The notes: generated by a model not told the origin, from the sequence alone. 64,000 nt of DNA from Modestobacter marinus (GCF_011758655.1 NZ_JAAMPA010000002.1:992001-1056000); one strand, 5' to 3'; numbered from the stretch's first letter, positions 17,963 to 26,246 are shown. Program-made: numbers and translations.

Positions 17963-18519
17963 CGACTCGCAGTGGGGGTGGCGTTGAGGGCGGTCGCCTG
18001 TCGGCTGCCGACGAGGGCAGTGACCGGCACGTCGTCACCCAGCCGCGTCACCGCGATCGGGCTGAGCGCCCTTCGCAGCCCGTCGTGGAACTGACGTCGC
18101 CACACTCACCGGCGGGACGTCCGCGTCCAGCGCCCGGTACGGGACGCCGACCAACGCCGTCGACGCCGGCCTGGTGCGGCGCTCGGGCTCGGCCACCGGA
18201 ACCGTTCCCCGAAGGCGGCCAGATGACCCTGAGGCTCCCCGCGGGCCGCCGCGTCGCGAGCGCAGCCGGCAGTCAGCGGACGACCGGACCAGTCGGCCAG
18301 GAAGGCGTTGCGCACCCCGGCGACTCGGCCTTGTCCGGCACCCGTGCCGGTAGGCGTGGCGACAGACCTGCTCGGTGCCCGCGCCAGCGGGACGCCCATG
18401 GCACTCGTCTCAGTGACGAGCTGGACCAGAGGCTGGCGGGCGGCCTCGGGACATCACGGCGGTACCGCCAGCGGTGCGACGCAGCCAGACCGTGAGAGCT
18501 GGGCATGGCGCGCTCCGGA

Positions 18520-18744
18520 CTGCCGTGTCGCGAGGGTCGCGGCGTCCCGTACAGGGTGCCCCCGGCTGCCGTCGCGAGAGTCGCGGCGTCGCGTACAGGA
18601 TGCCCCCGGCTGCCGGCGCGAGAGCGCCACGGCAAGCCGGTCAGGGTGCCTCCTGCTGCCGTCGCGCGAACGCCACGGCAAGCCGGTCAGGGTGCTTCTT
18701 GCTGCCGCGCGAGCGCACGGCAAGCCGGTCAGGGTGCGTGCCGG
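18520..18744. repeat. Tandem repeat block B (about 44-bp units)
   Basis: Five imperfect units share CTGCCG-TCGCGAGAG and a second half that switches from GTACAGGGTGCCCCCGG (first two) to ACGGCAAGCCGGTCAGGGTGC (last three). The change in the second half shows that two repeat variants have expanded side by side. Confidence 0.75.
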
Positions 18745-18791
18745 GTGCCGCCTCCCCCGGCCGGCCACAGCCGTTCGGGGGCACGACGCAG

Positions 18792-18824
18792 AGCGGGGCT
18801 CCTCCCACTGGGAGGAGCCCCGCT
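18792..18824. terminator. 15-bp perfect hairpin after ctaF
   Basis: AGCGGGGCTCCTCCC at 18792-18806 and its exact complement at 18810-18824 enclose a 3-nt loop. On the minus strand it lies 22 bp after the ctaF stop. Confidence 0.8.
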
Positions 18825-18846
18825 GAGCGGTGCAGTGCGGTGTCGA

Positions 18847-19248
18847 TCAGCTGTGCGCGTTCTGCCCGACGTAGTACTCGAAGAGCAGGCCACCGATGGT
18901 CACGATGAGCGCGACGGCCCCGATGATGACCAGCCACGGGTACCAGAAGGCGAGCGCCAGGCCCATGATCCCGGCGGAGAACGCGAGCCCGAACGGCCAG
19001 TAGCTGGCCGGGCTGAAGAAGCCCAGCTCACCGGCGCCGTCGGCGATCTCGGAGTCCTTGCGGTCCTCGGGGCGGGCGTCGATGCGACGGCTCACGAACC
19101 AGAAGAAGCCACCGATCAGGGCGGTGAGGCCACCGGACAGCGCGAGCGCCGTGGTCCCGATGGGCTCCCGGGCCCAGACGCCGTAGACCACGGCGGTCAC
19201 GAGGCAGAAGACCGTGATCAAGTTGAAGATGAGCGCTTCGACCTTCAC
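18847..19248 (-). CDS. ctaF: Cytochrome c oxidase subunit IV (actinobacterial CtaF)
   Basis: This 133-residue protein has four hydrophobic helices (about 5-25, 33-52, 85-102, 105-125) and the actinobacterial subunit IV pattern, including MKVEALIFNLITVF at the N-terminus, FFWFVSRRIDARPEDR after helix two, and GFFSPASYWPF before helix three. It is an accessory subunit of the aa3 oxidase. The gene starts 33 bp after ctaC on the same strand. No ctaD (subunit I) lies between or near them, so the catalytic subunit must be encoded elsewhere. Confidence 0.93.
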   Translation of the reverse strand: MKVEALIFNLITVFCLVTAVVYGVWAREPIGTTALALSGGLTALIGGFFWFVSRRIDARPEDRKDSEIADGAGELGFFSPASYWPFGLAFSAGIMGLALAFWYPWLVIIGAVALIVTIGGLLFEYYVGQNAHS

Positions 19249-19281
19249 GGCCGTCCCTCCAGCTGGTGCGGGGTGATCGGG

Positions 19282-20172
19282 TCAGTCATCCGAGGCCACC
19301 GCCTGCTCGCGCTGGGGCGCGAACGGCTGCGTGGAGACCGCGTTGCCCGGCTCGTCGATGAGCACCAGGGCGTCGTAGACCGACAGCCCCTCCTCGCGCG
19401 CCGCGAGGTAGTCCTCGTACGCCTCGGGCGAGACCGAACGCAGCTCGAAGTTCATGAACGCGTGGTAGGTGCCGCACAGCTCGGCGCAGCGGCCGACGTA
19501 GGCCCCCTCCTCGCGGACGGTGACCTCGAAGACGTTGTCCCGGCCGTTGTCCTGGCCCGGGATGATGTCGAGCTTGAACAGGAACTCCGGCACCCAGAAG
19601 GAGTGGATGACGTCGGCCGAGTTGAGCTCGAAGCGGATCGTCTGGTCGGTGGGGACCACCAGGATCGGGATCTCCGTGCTGGTGCCGACCGTCGACACGG
19701 CCTCACCGCCCGCGGTCTCCGTCTCGGGGTAGACGAACTGCCAGTTCCACTTGAATGCGTTGACCTGCACCGTGACGTCGGGGTCATCGCTGACGTCCCG
19801 GACCTCGTTCTGGGTGTTCACGGTGAAGAAGAAGAGCACCGCGATGATCAGGAACGGGATGATCGTGTAGACGACCTCGAGCGGGAGGTTGTAGGCCGTC
19901 TGCCGGGGCAGCTCGTCCCCGCGCTTCCGGTACCGGATGGTCGCGTAGGCGATGAGCGCCCACACCGCGATGCCGACCACCAGGGCGGCGATCGTCGAAC
20001 CGATCCACAGGTCGTGCATGCGCTCGGCCTGGTCGGTGATGCCCTCGGGCCAGCCCCAACTGAGCCAACTGCCCGTGACGTCGCACCCGCTGAGCGTCAG
20101 CGCTCCCAGGAGACCGAGCCCGGCGACCTTCGCCAGCTTGCTGCGTCGAGCCACTGCCCGCTGCCTCCTCAT
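19282..20172 (-). CDS. ctaC: Cytochrome c oxidase subunit II
   Basis: This 296-residue lipoprotein is the CuA-carrying subunit II. A signal segment ends in a lipobox LTLSGC (C30), two transmembrane helices follow (about 49-70 and 92-113), and the periplasmic-side cupredoxin domain has GRCAELCGTYHAFM with C229, C233, H237 and M240 plus the upstream ligand in SADVIHSFWVPE. It accepts electrons from QcrC. ATG 20172 has GCGGGGG upstream and gives the lipobox a normal position; 26 more codons upstream are open. A possible -10 (TAGTCT at 20262-20267, minus strand) lies upstream. ctaF follows in the operon. Confidence 0.95.
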   Translation of the reverse strand: MRRQRAVARRSKLAKVAGLGLLGALTLSGCDVTGSWLSWGWPEGITDQAERMHDLWIGSTIAALVVGIAVWALIAYATIRYRKRGDELPRQTAYNLPLEVVYTIIPFLIIAVLFFFTVNTQNEVRDVSDDPDVTVQVNAFKWNWQFVYPETETAGGEAVSTVGTSTEIPILVVPTDQTIRFELNSADVIHSFWVPEFLFKLDIIPGQDNGRDNVFEVTVREEGAYVGRCAELCGTYHAFMNFELRSVSPEAYEDYLAAREEGLSVYDALVLIDEPGNAVSTQPFAPQREQAVASDD

Positions 20173-20462
20173 CCCCCGCGTGACGACGCCACGCGGTCTC
20201 ACCGGCGGGTGCTCCTCGGTTGCCCGACGGGCTTCGCCCACCCCGACCACAGTCTCGCCGAGACTAGCCGACCCCGCCCGTCGTCCCGGGGGCGGGAGGA
20301 CCGTCCCGGCGGGTCGCCCGGGGAGGCCGGCCGGACACCCCCGGCGCAGTCCACCGGCGGGCCGCGGGCCGGAGGTCCGCCGGGCGGTACGGGCACCGAC
20401 GTGCTCCGGGCCACGCCGCGGGCGACGGCCCGCCGTCGGTCCCGGCGGTTACAGTCGCGGGC

Positions 20463-20828
20463 GTGTACCGACGCCTGCTCAGCCCCGGGTGGCTCTTCAT
20501 GCACCTGGTCGTGGTGGCGCTCTTCGTGATGACGTTCTTCCTCGGCTACTGGCAGCTGACCAAGGCCGAGGCCGGCGGCGGTGCCGTCAACTGGAGCTAC
20601 GCCCTCCAGTGGCCGCTGTACGGGTTCATGGGCCTGGGCTTCTACCTCAAGATGTGCAAGGACGAGCTCGCCCGCGACCCTGCGGACGACGAGCCCGGCG
20701 CCTCCCTGGTGCTGTACCAGCGGCCGCGGATCGACACCACGGGCGACCCGGAGCTGGCGGCCTACAACGCCTACCTCGCCGAGCTCAACGAGAAGGCACT
20801 CCGGCCGCGGAGCGACAGTGACCGCTGA
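20463..20828 (+). CDS. Small membrane protein resembling the N-terminus of SURF1
   Basis: This 121-residue protein has an N-terminal helix (SPGWLFMHLVVVALFVMTFFLGYWQLTKAEAG) with the G-x-WQL pattern that opens SURF1-type oxidase assembly factors, a second short hydrophobic segment, and a soluble C-terminal half with YQRPRIDTTGDPELAAYNAYLAEL. The rest of SURF1 is missing, so the resemblance is only at the first helix. Its place beside ctaC is consistent with oxidase biogenesis, but that is inference. GTG 20463 follows the -10 box TACAGT (20450-20455) by 7 nt and looks leaderless. It overlaps the next gene by 11 bp. Confidence 0.75.
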   Translation: MYRRLLSPGWLFMHLVVVALFVMTFFLGYWQLTKAEAGGGAVNWSYALQWPLYGFMGLGFYLKMCKDELARDPADDEPGASLVLYQRPRIDTTGDPELAAYNAYLAELNEKALRPRSDSDR

Positions 20829-21192
20829 CCGGGCCACGGCCCCGTCCCGGCTGCCGCGCGCCCTCGCCCGCCGGGTCGGACAGGACGTCCCCGCGGCACT
20901 GACCCGCTACCGGGTCATGGCCTGGATCGTCAGCGTCCTGCTGATCGCCCTGGTGCTGGTCGCCGTCCCGCTCAAGTACCTGGCCGACGTCACCGGCCCG
21001 GTGTCGGTCATCGGCACCGCGCACGGCTGGCTCTACGCGATCTTCTTCGTGACCGCCTGCGACCTGGCGCTCCGCGCCCGGTGGTCGATCAAGGGCTCGG
21101 TGCTCGTCCTCGTGGCGGGCACCATCCCGATCCTGTCCTTCGTCGCCGAGCGGATCGCCACCCGCAAGACCCGCGCCGGCGAGCGCGTCTGA
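20818..21192 (+). CDS. DUF3817-type integral membrane protein
   Basis: This 124-residue protein has three hydrophobic helices. The pattern RYRVMAWIVSVLLIALVLVAVPLKYL, then GTAHGWLYAIFFVTACDLALRARWS, then a third helix ending FVAERIATRK matches the DUF3817 family; the central HGWLY segment is the most typical part. Function is unknown. The GTG start at 20818 lies inside the end of the preceding gene, so translation is coupled, and asnB follows after 50 bp. Confidence 0.82.
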   Translation: MTADRATAPSRLPRALARRVGQDVPAALTRYRVMAWIVSVLLIALVLVAVPLKYLADVTGPVSVIGTAHGWLYAIFFVTACDLALRARWSIKGSVLVLVAGTIPILSFVAERIATRKTRAGERV

Positions 21193-21242
21193 CCACGGGG
21201 CTCCCCGCCCCCGCCCTCCCCCACCTCCTGGAGACCTCCCGC

Positions 21243-23177
21243 ATGTGCGGCCTGCTGGCCTACCTGTCCACCGACGCCGAACGGGTCGACGAGCAGACGG
21301 TCTCCGGGGTGCAGCACGCGCTGCGCTGCCTGCGCCACCGCGGTCCCGACGACCGCGAGCTCTGGTCGGACGCGCACGCGGTGCTCGGCTTCAACCGGCT
21401 GGCGTTCATCGACATCGAGGGCAGCCCGCAGCCGATGCCCTACGCCGAGGGCCGGTACCGGATCGTCTTCAACGGCGAGATCTACAACTACCTGGAGCTG
21501 CGCGAGGAGCTCAAGGCCGCCGGCGCGACGTTCGCCACCGAGGGCGACACCGAGGCGATCGTCGCCGGCTACCACCTGTGGGGCGAGGCGATCGTGCCGC
21601 GACTGCGGGGCATGTTCGCGTTCGTCATCTGGGACACCGAGACCGGGACGGCGTTCGGCGCCCGCGACGCCTTCGGCATCAAGCCGCTGTTCACCGCCCG
21701 CCTGGCCGACGGCGGCCTGGTCTTCAGCTCGGAGAAGAAGGCCCTGCTGGAGCTGCTCGGCGGCACCCCCGGCGCCGGCGGCGTCGACGCGGCCTCGCTG
21801 CAGCACTACCTGACCCTGCAGTACGTCCCCGAGCCCGCCACGATGCACCGGGGCATCCGGCGGATCGAGAGCGGCACGAGCTTCACCGTCGTCGACGGCG
21901 AACTGCACACCTCCCGCTGGTTCCACCCGAGGTTCCGGCCCACGCCGGTGACCCCGGGCGGCGAGCAGGCGCTGTTCGACCGGATCGCCGAGGTGCTCGA
22001 CGACTCGGTGGCCAAGCACATGCGCGCCGACGTCACCGTCGGGTCGTTCCTCTCCAGCGGCATCGACTCCACGGCCGTCGCGGCGCTGGCGCACAAGTAC
22101 AACCAGGACCTGGTGACCTTCACCGTCGGCTTCCAGCGCGAGGCCACCTCGGAGGTGGACATCGCCGCCGAGTCGGCGGCGATCCTGGGGGTCCGGCACG
22201 TCCCGGTCGAGATCACCGCGCAGGAGTTCGCCGACGCGATCCCCGCGGTCGTCTGGTACCTGGACGACCCGGTCGCCGACCCGGCGCTCGTGCCGCTGTA
22301 CTTCGTCGCCCGCGAGGCCCGCAAGCACGTCAAGGTCGTGCTCTCCGGTGAGGGCGCCGACGAGCTGTTCGGCGGCTACACGATCTACCGGGAGCCCCTC
22401 AGCCTCGCCTGGGCGTCGACGCTGCCGGCCGCCGGCCGGCGGGCACTGGGCGGGCTGTCCCGGCTGGTGCCCGAGGGGGTGCGCGGTCAGGACCTGCTGC
22501 GCCGTGCGTCGATCCCGCTCGAGGAGCGGTACTACGGAAACGCCCGCAACCTCAACGCCGACGAGCTGCTGCAGCTGCTGCCCGGGCGGGACCCGGACCT
22601 CTCGCACGTCACGGTCACCGAGGCGCTCTACCGGCAGACCCGCGAGGCCGGCTACGACGACGTGACGGCGATGCAGTACGTCGACCTGTTCACCTGGCTG
22701 CGCGGGGACATCCTGGTCAAGGCCGACAAGATGACGATGGCCAACTCCCTGGAGCTGCGGGTCCCGTTCCTGGACCCCGAGGTCTTCGCCCTGGCCAGCA
22801 GCTTGCCGCTGGAGATGCGGGTGCCCCGGCGCGGGGACGCCACGAAGTACGCGCTGCGTCAGGCCATGCGGCAGATCGTCCCGCCGAAGATCATGAACCG
22901 GCGCAAGCTCGGCTTTCCGGTGCCGACGGCGGAGTTCCTGGCCGGCCCGCTGCACGAGTGGGCCCGGGCGATCGTGAAGGACAGCCAGACCGACGAGTGG
23001 CTGGACCGCGACCACGTGCTCGGCCTGCTGGACCGGCTGCGCGACGCCGACGTGCCGAGCAAGCGGATCGCCCGGCAGGTGTGGGAGGTGCTGGTCTTCA
23101 TGGTCTGGCACGGCATCTTCGTCGAGGAACGGATCACCCCGGAGATCCCCGAGCCGGTGTACCCGGTCCGGCTGTGA
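21243..23177 (+). CDS. asnB: Asparagine synthase (glutamine-hydrolysing)
   Basis: This 644-residue class II glutamine amidotransferase makes asparagine from aspartate, ATP and glutamine, or amidates cell-wall diaminopimelate in relatives. The start is fixed by the N-terminal nucleophile: MCGLLAY puts Cys2 at the processed N-terminus. The glutaminase domain shows RHRGPDD, NGEIYNY and the synthetase domain shows the PP-loop SFLSSGIDSTAVAAL (about residue 270) and SGEGADELFGGY. GGAGA lies 9 nt upstream of the ATG. The neighbourhood (ctaC on one side, an IscA-type gene on the other) matches Rv2201. A lipoprotein gene overlaps its stop. Confidence 0.94.
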   Translation: MCGLLAYLSTDAERVDEQTVSGVQHALRCLRHRGPDDRELWSDAHAVLGFNRLAFIDIEGSPQPMPYAEGRYRIVFNGEIYNYLELREELKAAGATFATEGDTEAIVAGYHLWGEAIVPRLRGMFAFVIWDTETGTAFGARDAFGIKPLFTARLADGGLVFSSEKKALLELLGGTPGAGGVDAASLQHYLTLQYVPEPATMHRGIRRIESGTSFTVVDGELHTSRWFHPRFRPTPVTPGGEQALFDRIAEVLDDSVAKHMRADVTVGSFLSSGIDSTAVAALAHKYNQDLVTFTVGFQREATSEVDIAAESAAILGVRHVPVEITAQEFADAIPAVVWYLDDPVADPALVPLYFVAREARKHVKVVLSGEGADELFGGYTIYREPLSLAWASTLPAAGRRALGGLSRLVPEGVRGQDLLRRASIPLEERYYGNARNLNADELLQLLPGRDPDLSHVTVTEALYRQTREAGYDDVTAMQYVDLFTWLRGDILVKADKMTMANSLELRVPFLDPEVFALASSLPLEMRVPRRGDATKYALRQAMRQIVPPKIMNRRKLGFPVPTAEFLAGPLHEWARAIVKDSQTDEWLDRDHVLGLLDRLRDADVPSKRIARQVWEVLVFMVWHGIFVEERITPEIPEPVYPVRL

Positions 23178-23503
23178 CCGGCCGCCGGCGAGCCGGCCTG
23201 GTCGTCGCCGCACTCGCGGCGGCCGGGCTGCTCGCCGGCTGTTCCGGGGACGACGGCGCATGCCCGGACGACCCGGGCGCCTGCGCCACCACACCGCCGT
23301 CCCCCGCGACGACGTCGGGCACCGAGCCCAGCCTCAGCGCCGGCCACCTCGAGTCCCGCACGCCGTCCGTCGACCCGTCCGCGATCCCGGTCCCGTCCCC
23401 GACGCCGGTCCCCGGGACGCTGGTCCCCGAGACGCTGACCCCGCCCGCCCCGGCGCCGTCCGGCGGGCTGCCGATCCCGGTCCCCTCGGGCTCGGTCGAC
23501 TGA
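23174..23503 (+). CDS. Small putative lipoprotein, Pro/Ser/Thr-rich
   Basis: This 109-residue protein has a short basic start, a hydrophobic segment and a lipobox GLLAGC (C23), so it should be lipid-anchored outside the membrane. The rest (about 85 residues) is low-complexity, with Val-Pro and Thr-Pro repeats and two extra Cys just after the anchor. No domain is recognisable. Its GTG overlaps the asnB stop (GTGA), which supports real translation. Function unknown. Confidence 0.65.
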   Translation: MTGRRRAGLVVAALAAAGLLAGCSGDDGACPDDPGACATTPPSPATTSGTEPSLSAGHLESRTPSVDPSAIPVPSPTPVPGTLVPETLTPPAPAPSGGLPIPVPSGSVD

Positions 23504-23546
23504 GCGGGACCCCGCGCGGCAGCGGGAGATCCGGCCTGAGACGCGA

Positions 23547-23582
23547 CGAGGCCCGGACCCCCCTCAGGGGGACCGGGCCTCG
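23547..23582. terminator. Bidirectional hairpin between lipoprotein gene and iscA-type gene
   Basis: CGAGGCCCGGACCCCC and GGGGGACCGGGCCTCG pair along 16 bp with one mismatch around a short loop, between two convergent stops. Confidence 0.75.
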
Positions 23583-23600
23583 TGGTCGATCAGGCGACGA

Positions 23601-23957
23601 TCAGTGGAAGCTGTCGCCGCAGGCGCAGGAACCGCCGGCGTTCGGGTTGTCGATCGTGAAGCCCTGCTTCTCGATGGTGTCGACGAAGTCGATCGTCGCG
23701 CCGCTGAGGTACGGGATGCTCATCCGGTCGACGATCACCTCGACGCCACCGAACTCGAAGGTCTGGTCGCCGTCGAGGAAGCGCTCGTCGAAGAACAGCT
23801 GGTAGCGGAGACCCGAGCAACCACCCGGCTGCACCGCGATCCGCAGCCGCAGGTCGTCGCGACCCTCCTGCTCCAGCAGCGTCTTCACCTTGAGGGCGGC
23901 GGGGTCGCTGAGGATGACGCCGGTGGCGCCGGGGGCCTGCGTGTCCTGCACGGTCAT
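23601..23957 (-). CDS. A-type iron-sulfur carrier protein (IscA/ErpA/HesB family)
   Basis: This 118-residue protein has the three conserved Cys of A-type carriers: GGCSGLRYQLFF and the C-terminal CACGDSF pair. It would bind or transfer an Fe-S cluster during maturation of targets such as the Rieske protein or LipA encoded nearby, which is inference. ATG 23957 is preceded by GGGAGG at a normal distance. Its position next to asnB corresponds to Rv2204c. ErpA is the closest functional label, but IscA cannot be excluded. Confidence 0.9.
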   Translation of the reverse strand: MTVQDTQAPGATGVILSDPAALKVKTLLEQEGRDDLRLRIAVQPGGCSGLRYQLFFDERFLDGDQTFEFGGVEVIVDRMSIPYLSGATIDFVDTIEKQGFTIDNPNAGGSCACGDSFH

Positions 23958-24148
23958 GTCGTGGTCCTCCCACACTCGAGGGTGTCCTGCTCGGCCCGCC
24001 ACGGAGGGCGGGCTCTCAGAACGGCCAACACCGCCGTGGCGGAGCTGCTTCCCACTGTACGGCGCGAACGCCGCCCGGGGCGGTGCGCACACCGCTCGCC
24101 GGGGGGACACCCCCGGCCGCGGGACCCTGGTGGGGCCCGCCGTCCACG

Positions 24149-24154
24149 TAGACT
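24149..24154 (+). promoter_or_regulatory. -10 box TAGACT of leaderless DUF3043 transcript
   Basis: TAGACT ends 7 nt before GTG 24162 and no ribosome-binding site is present. Confidence 0.55.
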
Positions 24155-24161
24155 CGCCGTC

Positions 24162-24806
24162 GTGAAGCTCCGCCTGCCCGGCCGCCGCCCCGCCTCCGAC
24201 CCGGCGGCGGACGCCGCCACCACCGTCACCTTGCACGGGTCGACGGCGGTCACGACCGCGCACGGGCCGACAGCTGTCGGCACGGCGGGCAAGGGCCGCC
24301 CCACCCCGCGCCGCAACGAGGCCCAGGGACGGCGCAGTGGGCCGGTGCCGCCGCCGCCGACCACGCGCAAGGAGGCCTACAAGCGGATGCGCGAGCAGCA
24401 GGCCGCCGGGCGCGGGAGTGCCCGGGCCGCCGCCGCCCGTGGTGACGACAGCTCCCTCCCCGCCCGCGACCGCGGCCCGGTGCGCCGGCTGGTCCGCGAC
24501 GTCGTCGACGCCCGCCGCAACGCCGGCAGCTTCTTCCTGGGCGTGGCCGCCCTGGTGCTGGTCGGCTACTTCATCCCCGTCCCGGCCGTGCAGAGCTACA
24601 CGGTGTTCGTCTGGTTCGCCTTCTTCCTGGTGATCATCGGCGACTCGTTCCTCCTGGGCCGCCGGATCAAGGCGAAGGTCACCGAGCGCTTCCCGAACAC
24701 CGACCAGAAGATGCGCAGCCTGGTCTGGTACGGCGTCAGCCGGGCCACGATGATCCGCCGCTGGCGCTTCCCGAAGCCGCAGGTGCCGCTAGGCGCCGAG
24801 GTCTGA
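24162..24806 (+). CDS. DUF3043 membrane protein
   Basis: This 214-residue protein has a long, basic, disordered N-terminal part (residues 1-115; TRKEAYKRMREQQAAGRG) and two transmembrane helices (about 125-142 and 147-165), followed by RRIKAKVTERFPNTDQKMRSLVWYGVSRATMIRRWRFPKP. The conserved KEAYKRM and the post-membrane block are characteristic of DUF3043, found in most actinomycetes (Rv2206). Function is unknown. The start follows a -10 box by 7 nt (leaderless). A hairpin (24814-24865) follows the stop. Confidence 0.87.
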   Translation: MKLRLPGRRPASDPAADAATTVTLHGSTAVTTAHGPTAVGTAGKGRPTPRRNEAQGRRSGPVPPPPTTRKEAYKRMREQQAAGRGSARAAAARGDDSSLPARDRGPVRRLVRDVVDARRNAGSFFLGVAALVLVGYFIPVPAVQSYTVFVWFAFFLVIIGDSFLLGRRIKAKVTERFPNTDQKMRSLVWYGVSRATMIRRWRFPKPQVPLGAEV

Positions 24807-24813
24807 AAAAGGA

Positions 24814-24865
24814 CCCTCCTGTCCCCCACCCCTCGCTCCGCTCGGGGCGGGCCCCTACAGGAGGG
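24814..24865. terminator. Hairpin flanked by A5 between DUF3043 and aldo/keto reductase genes
   Basis: CCCTCCTGT at 24814-24822 pairs with ACAGGAGGG at 24857-24865, with further GC pairing inside. AAAAA precedes it at 24806-24810, so it would work best as a terminator in the minus direction and may also end plus-strand transcripts. Confidence 0.6.
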
Positions 24866-24895
24866 CCGAACGGATTGTTGAGCACTGCTAACGAC

Positions 24896-24901
24896 TACGG
24901 T
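24896..24901 (+). promoter_or_regulatory. -10 box TACGGT of leaderless aldo/keto reductase transcript
   Basis: TACGGT ends 6 nt before GTG 24908. A weak -35-like TTGTTG is at 24875-24880, 15 bp upstream. Confidence 0.5.
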
Positions 24902-24907
24902 CGAACG

Positions 24908-25891
24908 GTGCAGACACGACGCCTCGGCCGTTCCGGCCTGACCATCTCCGAGATCGCCTACGGCAACTGGCTGACCCACGGCAGCCAGGTCGAGGAGGAC
25001 GCCGCCCACGCCTGTGTGCGCGCCGCTCTCGACGTGGGGATCACCACGTTCGACACCGCCGACGTCTACGCCGGCACGAAGGCCGAGTCGGTCCTGGGGC
25101 GTGCGCTGGCCGGCCAGCGCCGCGAGGGCCTGGAGATCTTCACCAAGGTCTACTGGCCGACCGGCCCGGGGGCCAACGACCGCGGCCTGTCCCGCAAGCA
25201 CATCACCGAGAGCTGCAACGCGTCGCTGAAGCGGCTGCAGACCGACTACGTCGACCTCTACCAGGCCCACCGGTACGACTCCTCGGTGCCGCTGGAGGAG
25301 ACGATGACCGCCTTCGCCGACCTCGTGCGGCAGGGCAAGGTCCTCTACCTGGGCGTCTCGGAGTGGCGGGCGGAGGAGATCGCCGCCGCCGCCGAGCTGG
25401 CCCGCGAGCTCAAGGTGCAGCTGATCAGCAACCAGCCGCAGTACTCGATGCTCTGGCGGGTGATCGAGGCCGAGGTCGTGCCCACCAGCGAGGAGGCGGG
25501 CCTCTCCCAGATCGTCTGGTCGCCGCTGGCGCAGGGCGTGCTCACCGGCAAGTACCTGCCCGGCCAGCAGCCGCCGGCCGACAGCCGCGGCGGGCACGCC
25601 ACCGCGGGCGGCTCGATGCAGAGCTACCTGGACGACGAGGTGCTCACCCGCGTCCAGGAGCTCCGGCCCATCGCCGACGACCTCGGGCTGTCGATGGCGC
25701 AGCTGGCGATCGCCTGGGTGCTGCAGAACCGGAACGTGGCCGCGGCGATCATCGGCGCCAGCCGGCCCGAGCAGGTGCACGACAACGTGGCGGCCGCCGG
25801 CGTCCAGCTGCCGGCCGAGGTGATGAGCCGCATCGACGCGGCGCTGGGCGACGTCGTCGAGCGCGACCCCGCCAAGACCTCCCGGGGCTGA
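24908..25891 (+). CDS. Aldo/keto reductase (KCNAB/YghZ-like)
   Basis: This 327-residue (beta/alpha)8 NADPH-dependent oxidoreductase shows RRLGRSGLTISEIAYGNW at the N-terminus, the catalytic Asp/Tyr region FDTADVYAGTKAESVLGRAL, 'QTDYVDLYQAHRYD' and the NADP-binding IIGASRPEQVHDNV near the C-terminus. It resembles potassium-channel beta-subunit-like reductases; the natural substrate is unknown. GTG 24908 was selected over an upstream TTG because it matches family N-termini and sits behind a -10 box. It is a single-gene unit ending at a hairpin. Confidence 0.9.
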   Translation: MQTRRLGRSGLTISEIAYGNWLTHGSQVEEDAAHACVRAALDVGITTFDTADVYAGTKAESVLGRALAGQRREGLEIFTKVYWPTGPGANDRGLSRKHITESCNASLKRLQTDYVDLYQAHRYDSSVPLEETMTAFADLVRQGKVLYLGVSEWRAEEIAAAAELARELKVQLISNQPQYSMLWRVIEAEVVPTSEEAGLSQIVWSPLAQGVLTGKYLPGQQPPADSRGGHATAGGSMQSYLDDEVLTRVQELRPIADDLGLSMAQLAIAWVLQNRNVAAAIIGASRPEQVHDNVAAAGVQLPAEVMSRIDAALGDVVERDPAKTSRG

Positions 25892-25922
25892 CGGAGGACC
25901 CGTCCTCCTCCGGACGGGCGGG

Positions 25923-25953
25923 AGGGGCAGGCGCCGGTCGGGCGCCCGCCCCT
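25923..25953. terminator. GC-rich hairpin between convergent genes
   Basis: AGGGGCAGGCGCC pairs with GGGCGCCCGCCCCT (one mismatch) between the aldo/keto reductase stop and the stop of the opposing 70-residue gene. Confidence 0.55.
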
Positions 25954-25955
25954 GG

Positions 25956-26168
25956 TCAGCTGGCCGCCAGGCCCATCGGGCCGTAGACCCGCTCGCCGTC
26001 CTCCTGCAGCGTCACGGTGGCGACCCCGCGGTCCAGCAGGTCGCGCCAGGCCTCCCCCAGCCAGGACTCCGCGTCGCCCTGGTTGTCGCACTCGGGCACC
26101 TCCACCCCGAGCGTGGCAGGGTCGATCGGCGTCCCCGAGGGGTCTTCCAGCTGCCAGGTCCAGCTCAT
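25956..26168 (-). CDS. Small conserved hypothetical protein (70 aa)
   Basis: This 70-residue acidic protein (MSWTWQLEDPSGTPIDPATLG... ending VYGPMGLAAS) looks like a compact soluble domain with Trp-rich opening and a DAESWLGEAWRDLLDRGV helix. Similar short proteins are widespread in actinomycetes with no known role. The ATG lies 6 nt after the -10 box TAGCCT (26175-26180, minus strand) with no ribosome-binding site, fitting a leaderless transcript. It is a single-gene unit. Confidence 0.75.
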   Translation of the reverse strand: MSWTWQLEDPSGTPIDPATLGVEVPECDNQGDAESWLGEAWRDLLDRGVATVTLQEDGERVYGPMGLAAS

Positions 26169-26246
26169 GGCGGCAGGCTAGCCATCTCGCGCCCCCAGGG
26201 CAGCCCCGGACCGCGCGAGACCGCGCCGGCCGCACCCACGATCTTG

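Larger units (their letters stand above)
17547..18790. other. Gene-free repeat island between convergent qcrB and ctaF
   Basis: This 1.24-kb stretch separates the ends of two convergent respiratory operons. It holds two blocks of imperfect tandem repeats (17714-17962 and 18520-18744) and, between them, about 500 bp with no convincing gene. Open frames here are Arg/Ala/Gly/Pro-rich or echo the DNA repeats and lack ribosome-binding sites. Minus-strand frames between about 18100 and 18330 give fragments that look slightly protein-like (for example GVRNAFLADWSGRP and, in another frame, TALVGVPYRALDADVPP), so a decayed gene is possible. Confidence 0.6.

Noticed and set aside
17714-18744. CRISPR-like look of the repeat blocks
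   Set aside because: Units vary in length and sequence, there are no unique spacers of constant size, and no cas gene is nearby.
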